From the NCBI GenBank assembly GCA_028285585.1, contig JANQOU010000005.1, positions 1-64,000 on the forward strand: a stretch of DNA of 64,000 nt. The letters are read 5' to 3'. The notes under the pieces are model-generated. The model did not search any database. It was not told the DNA's origin and saw only the letters and a program-made list of their open reading frames with translations. Source of the stretch: Acidimicrobiia bacterium (GTDB lineage Bacteria; Actinomycetota; Acidimicrobiia; Spongiisociales; ZC4RG35). Below are positions 7,563 to 16,502 of the stretch, piece after piece. The translations under genes were made by a program, and so were the position numbers. Position 1 is the first letter of the stretch. Each line of letters begins with the position of its first letter.

Positions 7563-10500
7563 CTAACTGAGAATGGCCTGCTGTCGAAGTTCCACCTGCC
7601 AGGATGCGAGGCCGTCGAACACATGCTCAAGCACTTCGACATCCTTCGGACGTTGAGTGTTTGCGTCGATGAGGGCTTCCAGTTTCGTCTCCATGAAGTC
7701 ATCGACCTCTTCGAGGAGTCGTTCGACCCCGAGGCAACGCTTGGCCCATTTGGCGGCGGCTTCGATGCTTGTTCGGAGTCCATGGTTATCCCCGACCGCT
7801 TCGAGCATCGAAGGCCAGCTCTCGCCTAGCGGGATGTCATCTCCGATAGCCCTAGCGCGTCCATCTCGGAAGTCCAGCTGTCTGCCCAGCCAACCACCGT
7901 CGTCGTCGACCCTCAGGTGAGCGACAACTGGGTTGGTGCGGGAGTGATCGTAAAACTCCTCGAGTCCAGTTGACTCGTCCCCGAGGAGGTCTTTGATGAT
8001 GAGCGCTTGCCCCACCAGACGTGCCACATCCTCTACCTCGAAATAGAGGGGCACCAGCGTTTCGAGTTTCTCGGCGAATCGCCGATCGATGTGTACCGGT
8101 GGATGGCTATAGGGGGCGGCCTCGCGGCGTTGCGATACCATCTCATACGCAGCTTTCCAGTTGACGACGTCGTGGAGAGCGTGCACCGGGACCGCCCACT
8201 CGACGCTAAGAGCAACGACCCTTTCAGGATCGGGGATCGGATGCAGCTTGGTATTTGGCGGCAGCGACCCCTTGATCTGATCGGCTAGTCCTTCAGGATG
8301 TGCGATCACCGTTGTAACGGTGGGGGTTCTTGCCGTCCCCGCTCGGAACCGACCCTCTTCCCAGCTCCAGCAGATCGATCGGGACAGGACTGCCAGACCC
8401 GAAAAGGCCCGGGCCAGTTGGAGGGGCTCGGTTTCAGCCGAGGGAAGATCGCTGGGAAGGCGATTTTTCCTAAGGACCCCTTCGCCGGTCTCGAGAGCGC
8501 GCCGCCGAGCCTCCTCGACCAGAGCCAGAGTGAGCGACTTCTCGGCCGCCGACTGTTCAGCAGGGTCAGAAGAACCGAGAGAGAAGAAGGCACGGTTGGC
8601 CCGGTCGTCTGCCCAACGTTTGATGAAGGTGTTCAGATCCTCACCCTGAAGGCCGCTGTAGTGTTCCTTCTTGATGTCTTCAAACAAACTCCTCGCCAAG
8701 GTTGACTCTTCGATCTCCGGCTGAGAGTCGGCCGGGATCAGCGTCGTCGTCGCTTCCGGCCCGGCGTCCTTTCCAACAAGTGTGTCGTCGGTCCAACGCG
8801 CCTTGGCATCATCCGAGATCGCGCGCAAACGGGTGACTGACCTGTCCAGTTCAAGTCGTAGCGTTCCAACGCGCTCGAACATCTCAGTAGCAAGGCTGTT
8901 ACGAGCCGCTGCGAGTTCAGCGTCATGAATAGCCCTTGCCCAGCTCTGAATCGATTGTCCGAGCAAGGTAGCAATGTCCTCTTCGGTCGAGGGCGTGCCC
9001 GTCAGGGAGGCTATCTTGGCAGCCACCTTCTCATGCAATGCTCGGTTCGAGGCCTTCTGGAGATTCTGCACCAGTTGGTTGACTCTTGCCTCCGCGCTTA
9101 CCCGCCCGGCGGTGGTCGTCTGAAGACTGGCCTCCGCCTCATACTGCATCGTGCTCAGGTGCCTCTCCAGGAGCTGCAAAATTTCACCCGCGAATAGAAC
9201 CCCGTGTCCAGAGGTGAACACAGACTCGACAACTCGCTGGTCGAACTCTGCTGCCAGACGTCGATGCTGTTCTTCAGTCGACTTGCGAATCGACCGGACT
9301 ACCGACGGTGCCGACCTTTTGATCGACCCGATCAGCTTCTGCGCGGTCTGAACGTCGGCGGTTCGCTCCATCTCCGCCATCCCTTGTTCGGCGTAGTCCA
9401 GGAAATCGAGAACTTCGTCGTCGAACTCGACGCTTTGAGTTTCGATTCCAACAGATGTGGCAGCGTCGATAAGCCTATGTGTGAGTTCATGACTTCTCGC
9501 GATTCCTCGTAGATCTTCGGCATGCTCGAGAAGACCCTGGTTCACATACCAGTCGATATACCGGTGAGTCAGGTGCCGCCGGTAGGTGTCGCCGGGAAAC
9601 ACGACCCTGGCCACACCGAGACTGCAATACCGCCGCGATCTCCGAAAGTCATCCTCCTCCCCCAAAGCACGATCGGTGTTTGTGGAATCTACGCCCACCA
9701 TGGGCATCCCGATGTCGGTCACAAGGAAGTGGTAGATGGCCTCGGCGGTGATCTCGTAGAGGTCGTTGATCCGAGTGAGCTCACCGATTCCTCGCATCGT
9801 GGATCCGACCAGGTAGATTTGCTTGAGAAGGTCTCTGTCGGGGATGTCCGGTCCGCCCGACTCGGCGGATCTGCCGAGGTAGGTGCCTAGCGTTGACCCG
9901 TGGCGAGTGAAGTGGTCGACTTCCCTGAAGTAGGCATAGGCATTGGAATCGTGGGCGACGGCTAGATCTCCACTCCCGACTGTCCTATTGATTGCAGCTC
10001 TAAACGTGCTCGGAAGATACGTGAAGGCGCGAATTTCGGGGTAGTAGCCGCGACCACGAGCCGCAGCCCATGCCGCTAGAACAACGGTAAGGAATCCGGA
10101 ACTGCCGGTCCCGCCGGTCGAACTGTTGACGATGTAGACCGGGATTGTGGGTACGCCTGGGCTCTCACCCCCGCTGCCGAGTGCGCCGTCGATTTTCACC
10201 GCCTCAGTGATTGACGTTTCAATTCGGCGTACCAACTCATCGGAGCCGCGGTGAAACGCCAGTCTGCCGAGCATTCTCTCGCGTTTCAGGCCTTCGGTGA
10301 TCGGTCCCATGGGGACTCGGTAGGCGGGGTCCCACCATTCGTTGAGGAACTGGTTGTGAGGAAGTTGGCCTTGAAGGTACCGGTTGGCATCGAAAGGAAC
10401 CTCTACCAAGTTGAAGAACTCTCCGACTCCAAGTCCAACCCCCTGTGGCAGCGGTGGGTTCTGGTCACCAAGATCGACTGCGTCGATGCCGAGGAACTTG

Positions 10501-10700
10501 ATGGAGTCGATGGCCGCTTGATCGGGTCGTTGGCCACGAAGGGCGGCTCTGACTCGCGAGATCGTCTGGATACCCGATCCGCCGATTCCGATGACGACAG
10601 CGGCCGAAATCGGTGTGAGGTCGTCACCTCCACCCACGCCTCGAACCGTTTGGTCGAGGCCCAGGTAGCCCAAGGCGCTTGCCGGCTTTGCGTAAGTCAT
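7563..10700 (-). CDS. Tubulin/FtsZ-like GTPase-fold protein (Tubulin_2 type)
   Basis: 1045 residues, far longer than FtsZ. The N-terminal third has tubulin-superfamily nucleotide loops: VVIGIGGSG (residues 35-43, T1-like), GIDAVDLGD (71-79, T2-like) and NSSTGGTGSSGF (192-203, the T4 tubulin signature). The rest is a long, largely helical region with charged heptad-like stretches (about 400-650) and a further C-terminal domain of unknown type. Large tubulin-like proteins of this kind have been described next to VWA-domain proteins and proposed as parts of a membrane-remodelling system; no enzymatic role is established. It overlaps the VWA gene by 4 bases and lies 6 bases before the two-TM gene. 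GTP binding and polymerisation are predictions. Confidence 0.85.
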   Translation of the reverse strand: MTYAKPASALGYLGLDQTVRGVGGGDDLTPISAAVVIGIGGSGIQTISRVRAALRGQRPDQAAIDSIKFLGIDAVDLGDQNPPLPQGVGLGVGEFFNLVEVPFDANRYLQGQLPHNQFLNEWWDPAYRVPMGPITEGLKRERMLGRLAFHRGSDELVRRIETSITEAVKIDGALGSGGESPGVPTIPVYIVNSSTGGTGSSGFLTVVLAAWAAARGRGYYPEIRAFTYLPSTFRAAINRTVGSGDLAVAHDSNAYAYFREVDHFTRHGSTLGTYLGRSAESGGPDIPDRDLLKQIYLVGSTMRGIGELTRINDLYEITAEAIYHFLVTDIGMPMVGVDSTNTDRALGEEDDFRRSRRYCSLGVARVVFPGDTYRRHLTHRYIDWYVNQGLLEHAEDLRGIARSHELTHRLIDAATSVGIETQSVEFDDEVLDFLDYAEQGMAEMERTADVQTAQKLIGSIKRSAPSVVRSIRKSTEEQHRRLAAEFDQRVVESVFTSGHGVLFAGEILQLLERHLSTMQYEAEASLQTTTAGRVSAEARVNQLVQNLQKASNRALHEKVAAKIASLTGTPSTEEDIATLLGQSIQSWARAIHDAELAAARNSLATEMFERVGTLRLELDRSVTRLRAISDDAKARWTDDTLVGKDAGPEATTTLIPADSQPEIEESTLARSLFEDIKKEHYSGLQGEDLNTFIKRWADDRANRAFFSLGSSDPAEQSAAEKSLTLALVEEARRRALETGEGVLRKNRLPSDLPSAETEPLQLARAFSGLAVLSRSICWSWEEGRFRAGTARTPTVTTVIAHPEGLADQIKGSLPPNTKLHPIPDPERVVALSVEWAVPVHALHDVVNWKAAYEMVSQRREAAPYSHPPVHIDRRFAEKLETLVPLYFEVEDVARLVGQALIIKDLLGDESTGLEEFYDHSRTNPVVAHLRVDDDGGWLGRQLDFRDGRARAIGDDIPLGESWPSMLEAVGDNHGLRTSIEAAAKWAKRCLGVERLLEEVDDFMETKLEALIDANTQRPKDVEVLEHVFDGLASWQVELRQQAILS

Positions 10701-12292
10701 CGTGGTTCTCCCGTTGATTTGGTGGGTCTCTTTGTCCGTGAACTTGGTTTGGTCAGATACTTCATCCGAGCGTTGCCTAGCCGGTACCGGCCGAATCGGA
10801 TCTCTGCGCTGTCATGTATCTGGCGTTCCCTGAACTTGCTGGCGACCTCGTAGAAAGGTGGTTGTTCAACCGATGCCCAAACATGTCCTGGGTAGCCTCG
10901 CTTGGTGAACAGCCTGAGTCTTGCGTTGCCCGCTAGAGGGATGTTCGTCCCGTCGAGGACCATCCTCTTCCTTCGAAGCTTGATCACCCGTGAATCCTGG
11001 TCGAGGCCGGCTTCTTCGAGTTCAAAGACGCCGACGAGGGATGGGAGCCGCATGAAACGACGATAAAGCCAGATGAGGATCAGAAGTGTCAAGAGTCCTG
11101 CTCCTGCGACGATTGCCGCCTGTGTCACAGTCCATCCGAAGGTTCTCCGGGTCTCCACGAAGCCGGCACCGGTAACTTTCGCACCAAGCGGATGGGCCGT
11201 GACTCTTCCCAGGAGCAACCTGGGCTCGACGGTGTAGTGGGCGTCGATTTCGATGGTGAACTCTTCGGCTTCGGTTGTTGGCGGGATTGTGAAGTGCGGA
11301 GACTGGATCTCGGGTTGGAGCAGGACCGGTATTTCCACACTTCCAGTCGGAGGGATAGAGACGGTGGACTCGCCGATAAGTCGAATGGATACGGGAGTCC
11401 CGTCGCTACCGCGGGCGACTACTCCGTCGATCTCGACGGCTATCGGGAGCTTGTTGAACTCCGAAGTGAGAGTCACTGTGGTCTCGATTGCAGAGGTCAG
11501 GTCGGCAGCGGTGGTCGATCGGAGTCGGACGCCACCGCGATCTAGCTCGTTGTCAACCCGGAATCTGAGCCTTGCCAAACGCGACTGACGAACGGCGTCT
11601 TCAAAGAAGTCCGAGAGCTGGCCTGGGGGCAGACTGATGATCTCTGGGTTCGAGAACACAGACCTGAGGAGTTCAATGTCCGTGCCTTCAACGAGGCCGA
11701 TGCCAAGGACTGTCAAATCGTGTGTTTGCTCAACACGCGTAGCGCGATCACGAAGATTCTCCCAAGACTCACCCGTTTTCTCGGAGTAACCGGAACCGTC
11801 TGGAGGGTCGTGCAAGCCGTCAGTGATAAAGACGACCGTTTGCACGTCGCTGGAGTCGGCCCGTTCGAGTCTCCGTAGAGTCGCATCTATGGCAGAGCCG
11901 ATGTCTGTATGGGTGCCATCCGCGATTTCTGGAGTTGCGCTCCTGGCTGCCGTTCGAGAGTCGAGCTGAAGCGTTCCTTGAAACACAATGTTGGGGTCGG
12001 AGTCGAAGGTCACCACCGACACGAAATCGCCGGCAGGAATCGAGTCGACGAGGACTCCGAAAGAGTCGACTACGGCCGGATAGAGCGGATTGTCGCCTTG
12101 GGACATGCTCCCCGACGTATCGATCACGATGACAAAGTCGGCGGGGAAGTCGCCAACATCGAACAGGTCGAAGAGTTCGTCGAGCGTCTGAGGCTCATGC
12201 TCGGTTGCTGCCGCAGCTGTCGGGGGTAACCCCGCGGCAAACGCGATCGCAGCGATACCGCTTAGCGCCGCGAGCCGCTTCAAACTGCGCAC
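10697..12292 (-). CDS. Exported, membrane-anchored VWA-domain protein
   Basis: 531 residues. A signal peptide (residues 1-28, ending TAAAA) is followed by a von Willebrand A domain with a complete MIDAS: DTSGSMS near 58-64, the TDIGSA Thr and the FITDG Asp. The middle part looks like beta-rich extracellular domains. One membrane span (AAIVAGAGLLTLLILIWLY, about 390-412) is followed by a basic cytoplasmic tail of about 115 residues. The protein therefore joins an outside metal-dependent binding domain to the cytoplasm, where the tubulin-like protein acts. GTG start behind GGAGGG. First gene of the operon; its stop overlaps the next start by 4 bases. Confidence 0.88.
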   Translation of the reverse strand: MRSLKRLAALSGIAAIAFAAGLPPTAAAATEHEPQTLDELFDLFDVGDFPADFVIVIDTSGSMSQGDNPLYPAVVDSFGVLVDSIPAGDFVSVVTFDSDPNIVFQGTLQLDSRTAARSATPEIADGTHTDIGSAIDATLRRLERADSSDVQTVVFITDGLHDPPDGSGYSEKTGESWENLRDRATRVEQTHDLTVLGIGLVEGTDIELLRSVFSNPEIISLPPGQLSDFFEDAVRQSRLARLRFRVDNELDRGGVRLRSTTAADLTSAIETTVTLTSEFNKLPIAVEIDGVVARGSDGTPVSIRLIGESTVSIPPTGSVEIPVLLQPEIQSPHFTIPPTTEAEEFTIEIDAHYTVEPRLLLGRVTAHPLGAKVTGAGFVETRRTFGWTVTQAAIVAGAGLLTLLILIWLYRRFMRLPSLVGVFELEEAGLDQDSRVIKLRRKRMVLDGTNIPLAGNARLRLFTKRGYPGHVWASVEQPPFYEVASKFRERQIHDSAEIRFGRYRLGNARMKYLTKPSSRTKRPTKSTGEPR

Positions 12293-12330
12293 GTTCCCTC
12301 CGATTCGTGGTGCCCACCGTGTGCCGACCT

Positions 12331-12341
12331 ACATGACATGT
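12331..12341. promoter_or_regulatory. Candidate operator upstream of the VWA/tubulin-like operon
   Basis: ACATG-A-CATGT is a perfect inverted repeat 39 bases upstream of the GTG of the VWA gene, in the 136-base gap behind the CHAP gene. A further inverted repeat TGCGAGC...GCTCGCA lies nearer the CHAP stop and may be its terminator. Both are short enough to be chance. Confidence 0.25.
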
Positions 12342-12428
12342 TAAGTCGACTCACGGTTGATTGCTCAGAAGGTAGAGGCTGCTGCGAGCGCGGTGCGCAA
12401 GGTAAGGCTCGCACACCACGCTTCACGC

Positions 12429-13481
12429 CTAGCTTGCCGGAACAAGTCGCATGGCATCGGCTACGAGTTGGGTCCCGTACGGCGATGTCGAACGGTCGCT
12501 TAAGTGGACCATCACCTTGTCTCCGGGGTTCAGTCGCAGCGTCCTAAGTGTTACCCATTTCGCCGCGTAGTTTTCTTGAGTGACGGTCACGGTTCTCTGA
12601 TACTTGCCATTGAGGTACACCTTGTACTTTGCATGGGCATAACCCCACTTGTGCGGGATGTAGACCTGGAGTCTGGTTTGGCCCCCCTTGCCGGAACCAA
12701 CTCGGAACTCCCAGCGAAAGTAGTTGGTGTCCTTCGAGCGAGTGTTCTGTATGGTGTATGTGGTCCACGAGTCCCTGCCCCATCCGTCATACCAAGCTCC
12801 AGATCTGCGGTCGATGTACTTGGAAGGCCCGTAGCGCCTTGGCTCGTCGATGGTTACCTTGACGGGCCTCAGGGCTGGAGCTGACGGCGAAGACTTGAGG
12901 TCTTTGACGTGGATGAACTTGTTCGGCCAGCCTCGTTGACCCGGTCGCACGGTGCGCTGACGGAATCCGTTGTGAAGGTCGTAGTTCATCTCTGAGATGA
13001 CGATCGAGCCGTCGTTGTTGAGTTTCTCCACATATGCAACATGGTTTGGATACCAAGCGACCGACCCAAGTCCTGGCGTGTTGTTCACCGCGATCCTGGC
13101 TCGATTGGCGGCCGCTACCCACTTCGACGCATTGCTCCATCGGTGGCCCGAGGGCTGTCTATAGGTGTTGTTGAAAGGAATCTGGTTTCGGTCGTTCAGA
13201 CGAAACGCCACCCAACTTGTGCACTGTCCCTGGTAGAAGGCCCACTTATCCGGTACGCAACCGCCAGGTCCGTATTCGTTGCAGTCGGGAGCGTTGGGAT
13301 GAGGATACGCCGTCGCATGAGCCACGGCGGAGGGCTCGTCGCCTACGACTGGGGCTGTAAGGAGCATGCCAGTGAACAACCCCGTCATGACCAGGACGAT
13401 CATCCCTCTGCGCGCGAGGGATGTGTTCCACCAGGTGCTAGCCGGTTGGGGGCGGGTATGTGTTTTCTGTATTGTACTCAC
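12429..13481 (-). CDS. Secreted CHAP-domain protein with golvesin-type C-terminal domain
   Basis: 350 residues from GTG 13481, which has an AGAGGAGAG ribosome site seven bases upstream; the frame runs on to 13676 but that part crosses the divergent gene. A signal sequence (residues 25-54) precedes a CHAP amidase/peptidase domain with Cys87 (GQCTSW), His147 (YPNHVAYVE) and Glu164/Asn166 (SEMNY). The C-terminal 130 residues fit the golvesin C-terminal-like domain: W-YDGWG, YIPHKWGYAHAKYKV, WVTLRTLRLNPGDKV and a final VADAMRLV. CHAP enzymes cut peptidoglycan stem peptides or cross-bridges. It is on the same strand and 136 bases upstream of the VWA operon; co-regulation is possible but not shown. 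Confidence 0.85.
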   Translation of the reverse strand: MSTIQKTHTRPQPASTWWNTSLARRGMIVLVMTGLFTGMLLTAPVVGDEPSAVAHATAYPHPNAPDCNEYGPGGCVPDKWAFYQGQCTSWVAFRLNDRNQIPFNNTYRQPSGHRWSNASKWVAAANRARIAVNNTPGLGSVAWYPNHVAYVEKLNNDGSIVISEMNYDLHNGFRQRTVRPGQRGWPNKFIHVKDLKSSPSAPALRPVKVTIDEPRRYGPSKYIDRRSGAWYDGWGRDSWTTYTIQNTRSKDTNYFRWEFRVGSGKGGQTRLQVYIPHKWGYAHAKYKVYLNGKYQRTVTVTQENYAAKWVTLRTLRLNPGDKVMVHLSDRSTSPYGTQLVADAMRLVPAS

Positions 13482-13560
13482 TCTGCTCTCCTCTCTTGAT
13501 TGACGAGTTCGTACCGTGTGAGTATCCATGCCTGCCTGCGGCCACCGAAAGGACGTAAGG

Positions 13561-14883
13561 GTGCCGGAAACGCGACGAAAGGGTGACACTCCTCCGATAG
13601 AGGAGATGACGTCGGCACTCGAAGCATTCGCGAGAACGACCATCGGTTCCCTGGCTATCGCCGAGGTCGTCGACAAGCTGGCACCACTTCTTTCGCTTGA
13701 CTGCGTTCGAGTGCGGGCCGTTGACTCCAGCGATGAAGCTCGCTATCTGGCTCTCGACGACCTGCTAGACGACCTGCTCCAAACAATGAGCCGGTCGGAG
13801 AAACGAACCGCTTTGCGCGACTTGTACGGGTTTGCGGTTTATGACCGACCTCTGACCTCACCAGAAAGGCGGATCGACGGCATTGAGGCTCGCGGGGCGC
13901 GGGCAGCGGAGACGCTCGGATACGCAGGCTGGCGTTCGCTCCAGCGCAGAACAGAACCCAAACTTCATACGATGGTTGCTCGCCTGCTGTACGCCGTGCC
14001 GCCGTCGATCCAAGAGCCTGACCTAGAGGGCGTATTGAGACTCAAAGATGATATCAACGATGCCTTCGAGGGTTTTGCGGTCTTTCACGATTTGCTCCGA
14101 GACGAGCCATTCCTCGTGGACAAGGGGAGGTTCGAACCAGACGATCCCGACGAAAATCTGCGATCCACCATTGTTCGACTTCGAGATGAGCTCGCCCACA
14201 ACGAGGCAATCGCCTTCATAGGCCAGGTACCGGGAATCAATCGGAAGAGGCCAATACTGGAAGTCAGAAGCGCCGACTACGCAACACTGCGAGCCCTTGG
14301 CATCGCCAGTGCAGCGAGTGGTGATAGGGCGATAGACATATATGCTCTCGGGGCGTACAGCGTTGGCATTGACACGATCAGAGATGACGTGCTGTTGGTC
14401 AGGCGAAAGGCCGGTGTGAACCACTGGTCGGGTGCGATTGCCACCCCTGGCGGTCTGGTTGGTCGGGTAGGGGACGGTATGCCCCATGCTTACGACGAGG
14501 GTGTGGGATCAACGATCCGTCGCGAACTGGTGGAAGAACTCGGCCCGTTTAGGAGCTGGCGAGAACCCGTTGCATACGCATTCACTGAGGATTCGAAGGT
14601 GGGGCGACTACAGGTCGTAGGCATCGGGGCTGTGGGAGAGCACGATGAAGACGAGCCGACAGACCTACTGGAGTCCAGCGTCGAGAGGGTTCTTGTCGCG
14701 GATCTCCCTGAGCGACTCCTAGAAGGTGAGCAATGGATACCTGCAACTCGTATGCATGTTCTGATTTGGCTTCTGGCCGGTGCTCCCGGTGTGGAGTCAG
14801 ATCGACTCACCTACAACCCTCAATTGGCTGCCGAGTCGATTGTGCAGCACATTGGCGATCTTCGTGACCATCGCTGTCTGTAG
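13561..14883 (+). CDS. NUDIX hydrolase with large N-terminal domain of unknown function
   Basis: 440 residues from GTG 13561, which has AAAGGA seven bases upstream; ATG 13528 in the same frame has no ribosome site. The first 275 residues match no family I recognise. The last part is a NUDIX fold: ATPGGLVG, then the NUDIX box ending STIRRELVEELG, with the metal-binding Glu residues near 322-326. NUDIX enzymes hydrolyse nucleoside diphosphate-linked compounds. Such long two-domain NUDIX proteins occur among signal-sensing or defence-linked genes, but the substrate here is unknown. It is divergent from the CHAP gene (80-base gap) and followed after 114 bases by a small gene on the same strand. 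Confidence 0.75.
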   Translation: MPETRRKGDTPPIEEMTSALEAFARTTIGSLAIAEVVDKLAPLLSLDCVRVRAVDSSDEARYLALDDLLDDLLQTMSRSEKRTALRDLYGFAVYDRPLTSPERRIDGIEARGARAAETLGYAGWRSLQRRTEPKLHTMVARLLYAVPPSIQEPDLEGVLRLKDDINDAFEGFAVFHDLLRDEPFLVDKGRFEPDDPDENLRSTIVRLRDELAHNEAIAFIGQVPGINRKRPILEVRSADYATLRALGIASAASGDRAIDIYALGAYSVGIDTIRDDVLLVRRKAGVNHWSGAIATPGGLVGRVGDGMPHAYDEGVGSTIRRELVEELGPFRSWREPVAYAFTEDSKVGRLQVVGIGAVGEHDEDEPTDLLESSVERVLVADLPERLLEGEQWIPATRMHVLIWLLAGAPGVESDRLTYNPQLAAESIVQHIGDLRDHRCL

Positions 14884-14997
14884 CATGTGCGAGATGGGCA
14901 TGTCATCTGTGGTCACATAGATCTGGTCATGACGAGCGAAAGGTTTTTGCTCCGCGTCCGACCCGAGTAGGCCTCAGGAATCGCGGGGAGGGTCCCG

Positions 14998-15357
14998 ATG
15001 TCGGGTTCGCGTATTTGTTGGGAACTAGTGGCCGATTTGGTGGCTCACCTGGAATTGCTGACCCAGATAGATCCGACCTTTGAGCCGGTGCTCATTGAGG
15101 CAACGAAGCTTGCTGATGCAGCTTACGAGGAACCAGATCTTGGGACCCTTCTAGAAGCTCAGGATCGAGTTAGTCAGTGTTTTGAGCAGGCGCAACCGTC
15201 GGTGACCACCATTACGTTCGATCATGAGACAACTCCTGCTTCGTTGCTCCGCAGAATCGAGATGATATGGGAGCGCAAGAAGCATGTAGCGATGTCGCAA
15301 TCGGCGCTAGCTGCCGTTGCGGTACATCTAGAAGAGTTAACAAACAACGGCTCTTAG
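14998..15357 (+). CDS. Small helical protein of unknown function
   Basis: 119 residues, starting at an ATG behind GGGGAGGG. The sequence is mostly alpha-helical, acidic in the first 70 residues (for example IDPTFEPVLIEATKLADAAY), with no signal peptide, membrane span or recognised motif. It follows the NUDIX gene on the same strand and may share its transcript. No function can be assigned. Confidence 0.55.
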   Translation: MSGSRICWELVADLVAHLELLTQIDPTFEPVLIEATKLADAAYEEPDLGTLLEAQDRVSQCFEQAQPSVTTITFDHETTPASLLRRIEMIWERKKHVAMSQSALAAVAVHLEELTNNGS

Positions 15358-15424
15358 GCGGAGGCGCCCGTCGCGGAGATGCGATTGGTCGCTGCGGCGC
15401 CAGGCCGCACCGAGCTGGGCGTGG

Positions 15425-15829
15425 TTACTTGACGAACCTGATCGTCAGCGGGTACCGGTAGTGCTCACCACCACTTGCCTTCACTGACGCTACGATCACC
15501 AGGACGAACCAGGTCAACAGGACGGCGGGGAGAAGGATCAGCCCGACCAGCAGCAACAATGACGCGGCGGACACGATGCCGTAGATCAGGAAGCTGAGGT
15601 TGAAGTTGACCGCTTCCTTCCCGTGGAAGTCGACGTATGCGTCCTCCTGCTTCTTCACCGCCCAGAGCACTGCCGGCCCGACTACCGCCGGTATCCCCAA
15701 GAACATGGCGAACGCCGACAGATGGGTGAGCATCGCCCAGTTCGTGGATTGAGCCGCGATTTGACCGGTAGTCGCTGCCGTTTCGTCGGTTGATGCCGGT
15801 GTGGTCATACCGGTGTCGTTGTCTTCCAT
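15425..15829 (-). CDS. DUF4870 family membrane protein
   Basis: About 134 residues from ATG 15829 (MEDNDTGMTTP); the frame extends upstream to 15991 but the extra part is low-complexity and unlike the family. The core has the DUF4870 pattern: a first span (LTHLSAFAMFLGIPAVVGPA), the conserved VDFHGKEAVNFNLSF motif, then two more hydrophobic spans ending in a basic tail. The family is small, membrane-embedded and widespread in bacteria, without an assigned biochemical role. No operon partner is apparent. Confidence 0.8.
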   Translation of the reverse strand: MEDNDTGMTTPASTDETAATTGQIAAQSTNWAMLTHLSAFAMFLGIPAVVGPAVLWAVKKQEDAYVDFHGKEAVNFNLSFLIYGIVSAASLLLLVGLILLPAVLLTWFVLVIVASVKASGGEHYRYPLTIRFVK

Positions 15830-16015
15830 GACCCTGAGCATGCCTGGACGGCCGCCTCTTGCCAATTGGGGGAGACCCTGGGATGACCCTGATTCGCCCC
15901 GAGAAGAGACAGCAGCGTCGTCCGTGGTTCTTGAGGCCTTCTTGATGTCTCGATGAGGCGTCGATAGGGCGCCATCACCGATCCTTTTCACCGTACCCCC
16001 TATCTGGAGGAGCGT

Positions 16016-16432
16016 ATGAAGAGAAAGTTGCTCAGCCTGCTGGCCGCGGTGGTGACCGCACTCTCGTTGGTCGGCGTCGCAATGGCTGCAACCGAGACCG
16101 GTCAGTCATCGACACCAGCCGAAGACAACGGTGCCACCACCAGCACGTCGCAGGTGGCGGACGTCAATCACTCGGATGATGACGACGAAGACGGACCTGA
16201 CGCATCGACTGACGTCGCACCCGCGAGTGCCGACGATGAGGATCACGAAGCCGATCTGGACGACGAGGATGAGAACGACGAAGAGGATCTCGAGAACGAG
16301 TCCGATGACGTCTCAGACTCCGACGACACGGATGACGACTCCGATGACGATGACGACAGTGACGACGACTCGGACGACGATGACAACGACTCCGACGATG
16401 ACGACGACAGCGACGATGAGGATGAGGACTGA
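16016..16432 (+). CDS. Exported aspartate/serine-rich acidic protein
   Basis: 138 residues. ATG behind GGAGGAG. A clear signal peptide (residues 1-24, cut after VAMA) is followed by a Thr/Ser-rich spacer and then about 85 residues made almost only of Asp, Glu and Ser, with DDDSDD-type runs becoming purer toward the C-terminus. Such a chain would be disordered and could bind calcium or other cations outside the membrane. The repeats are imperfect at DNA level (GACGA-type units), which suggests slippage growth. It lies convergent to a two-component sensor kinase, which might respond to the same ions; that link is inference. Confidence 0.75.
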   Translation: MKRKLLSLLAAVVTALSLVGVAMAATETGQSSTPAEDNGATTSTSQVADVNHSDDDDEDGPDASTDVAPASADDEDHEADLDDEDENDEEDLENESDDVSDSDDTDDDSDDDDDSDDDSDDDDNDSDDDDDSDDEDED

Positions 16433-16502
16433 TCAGAAGCACCGCTTCCTGAGTCCGTTTCACCCTTCCCTATGAGTTCACACGGCTTGCAAACGTTCGG
16501 AT

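Noticed and set aside
16164-16463. Minus-strand Arg/His-rich frame opposite the Asp-rich gene
   Set aside because: A mirror of the GACGA repeats; the plus-strand frame has the signal peptide and ribosome site.
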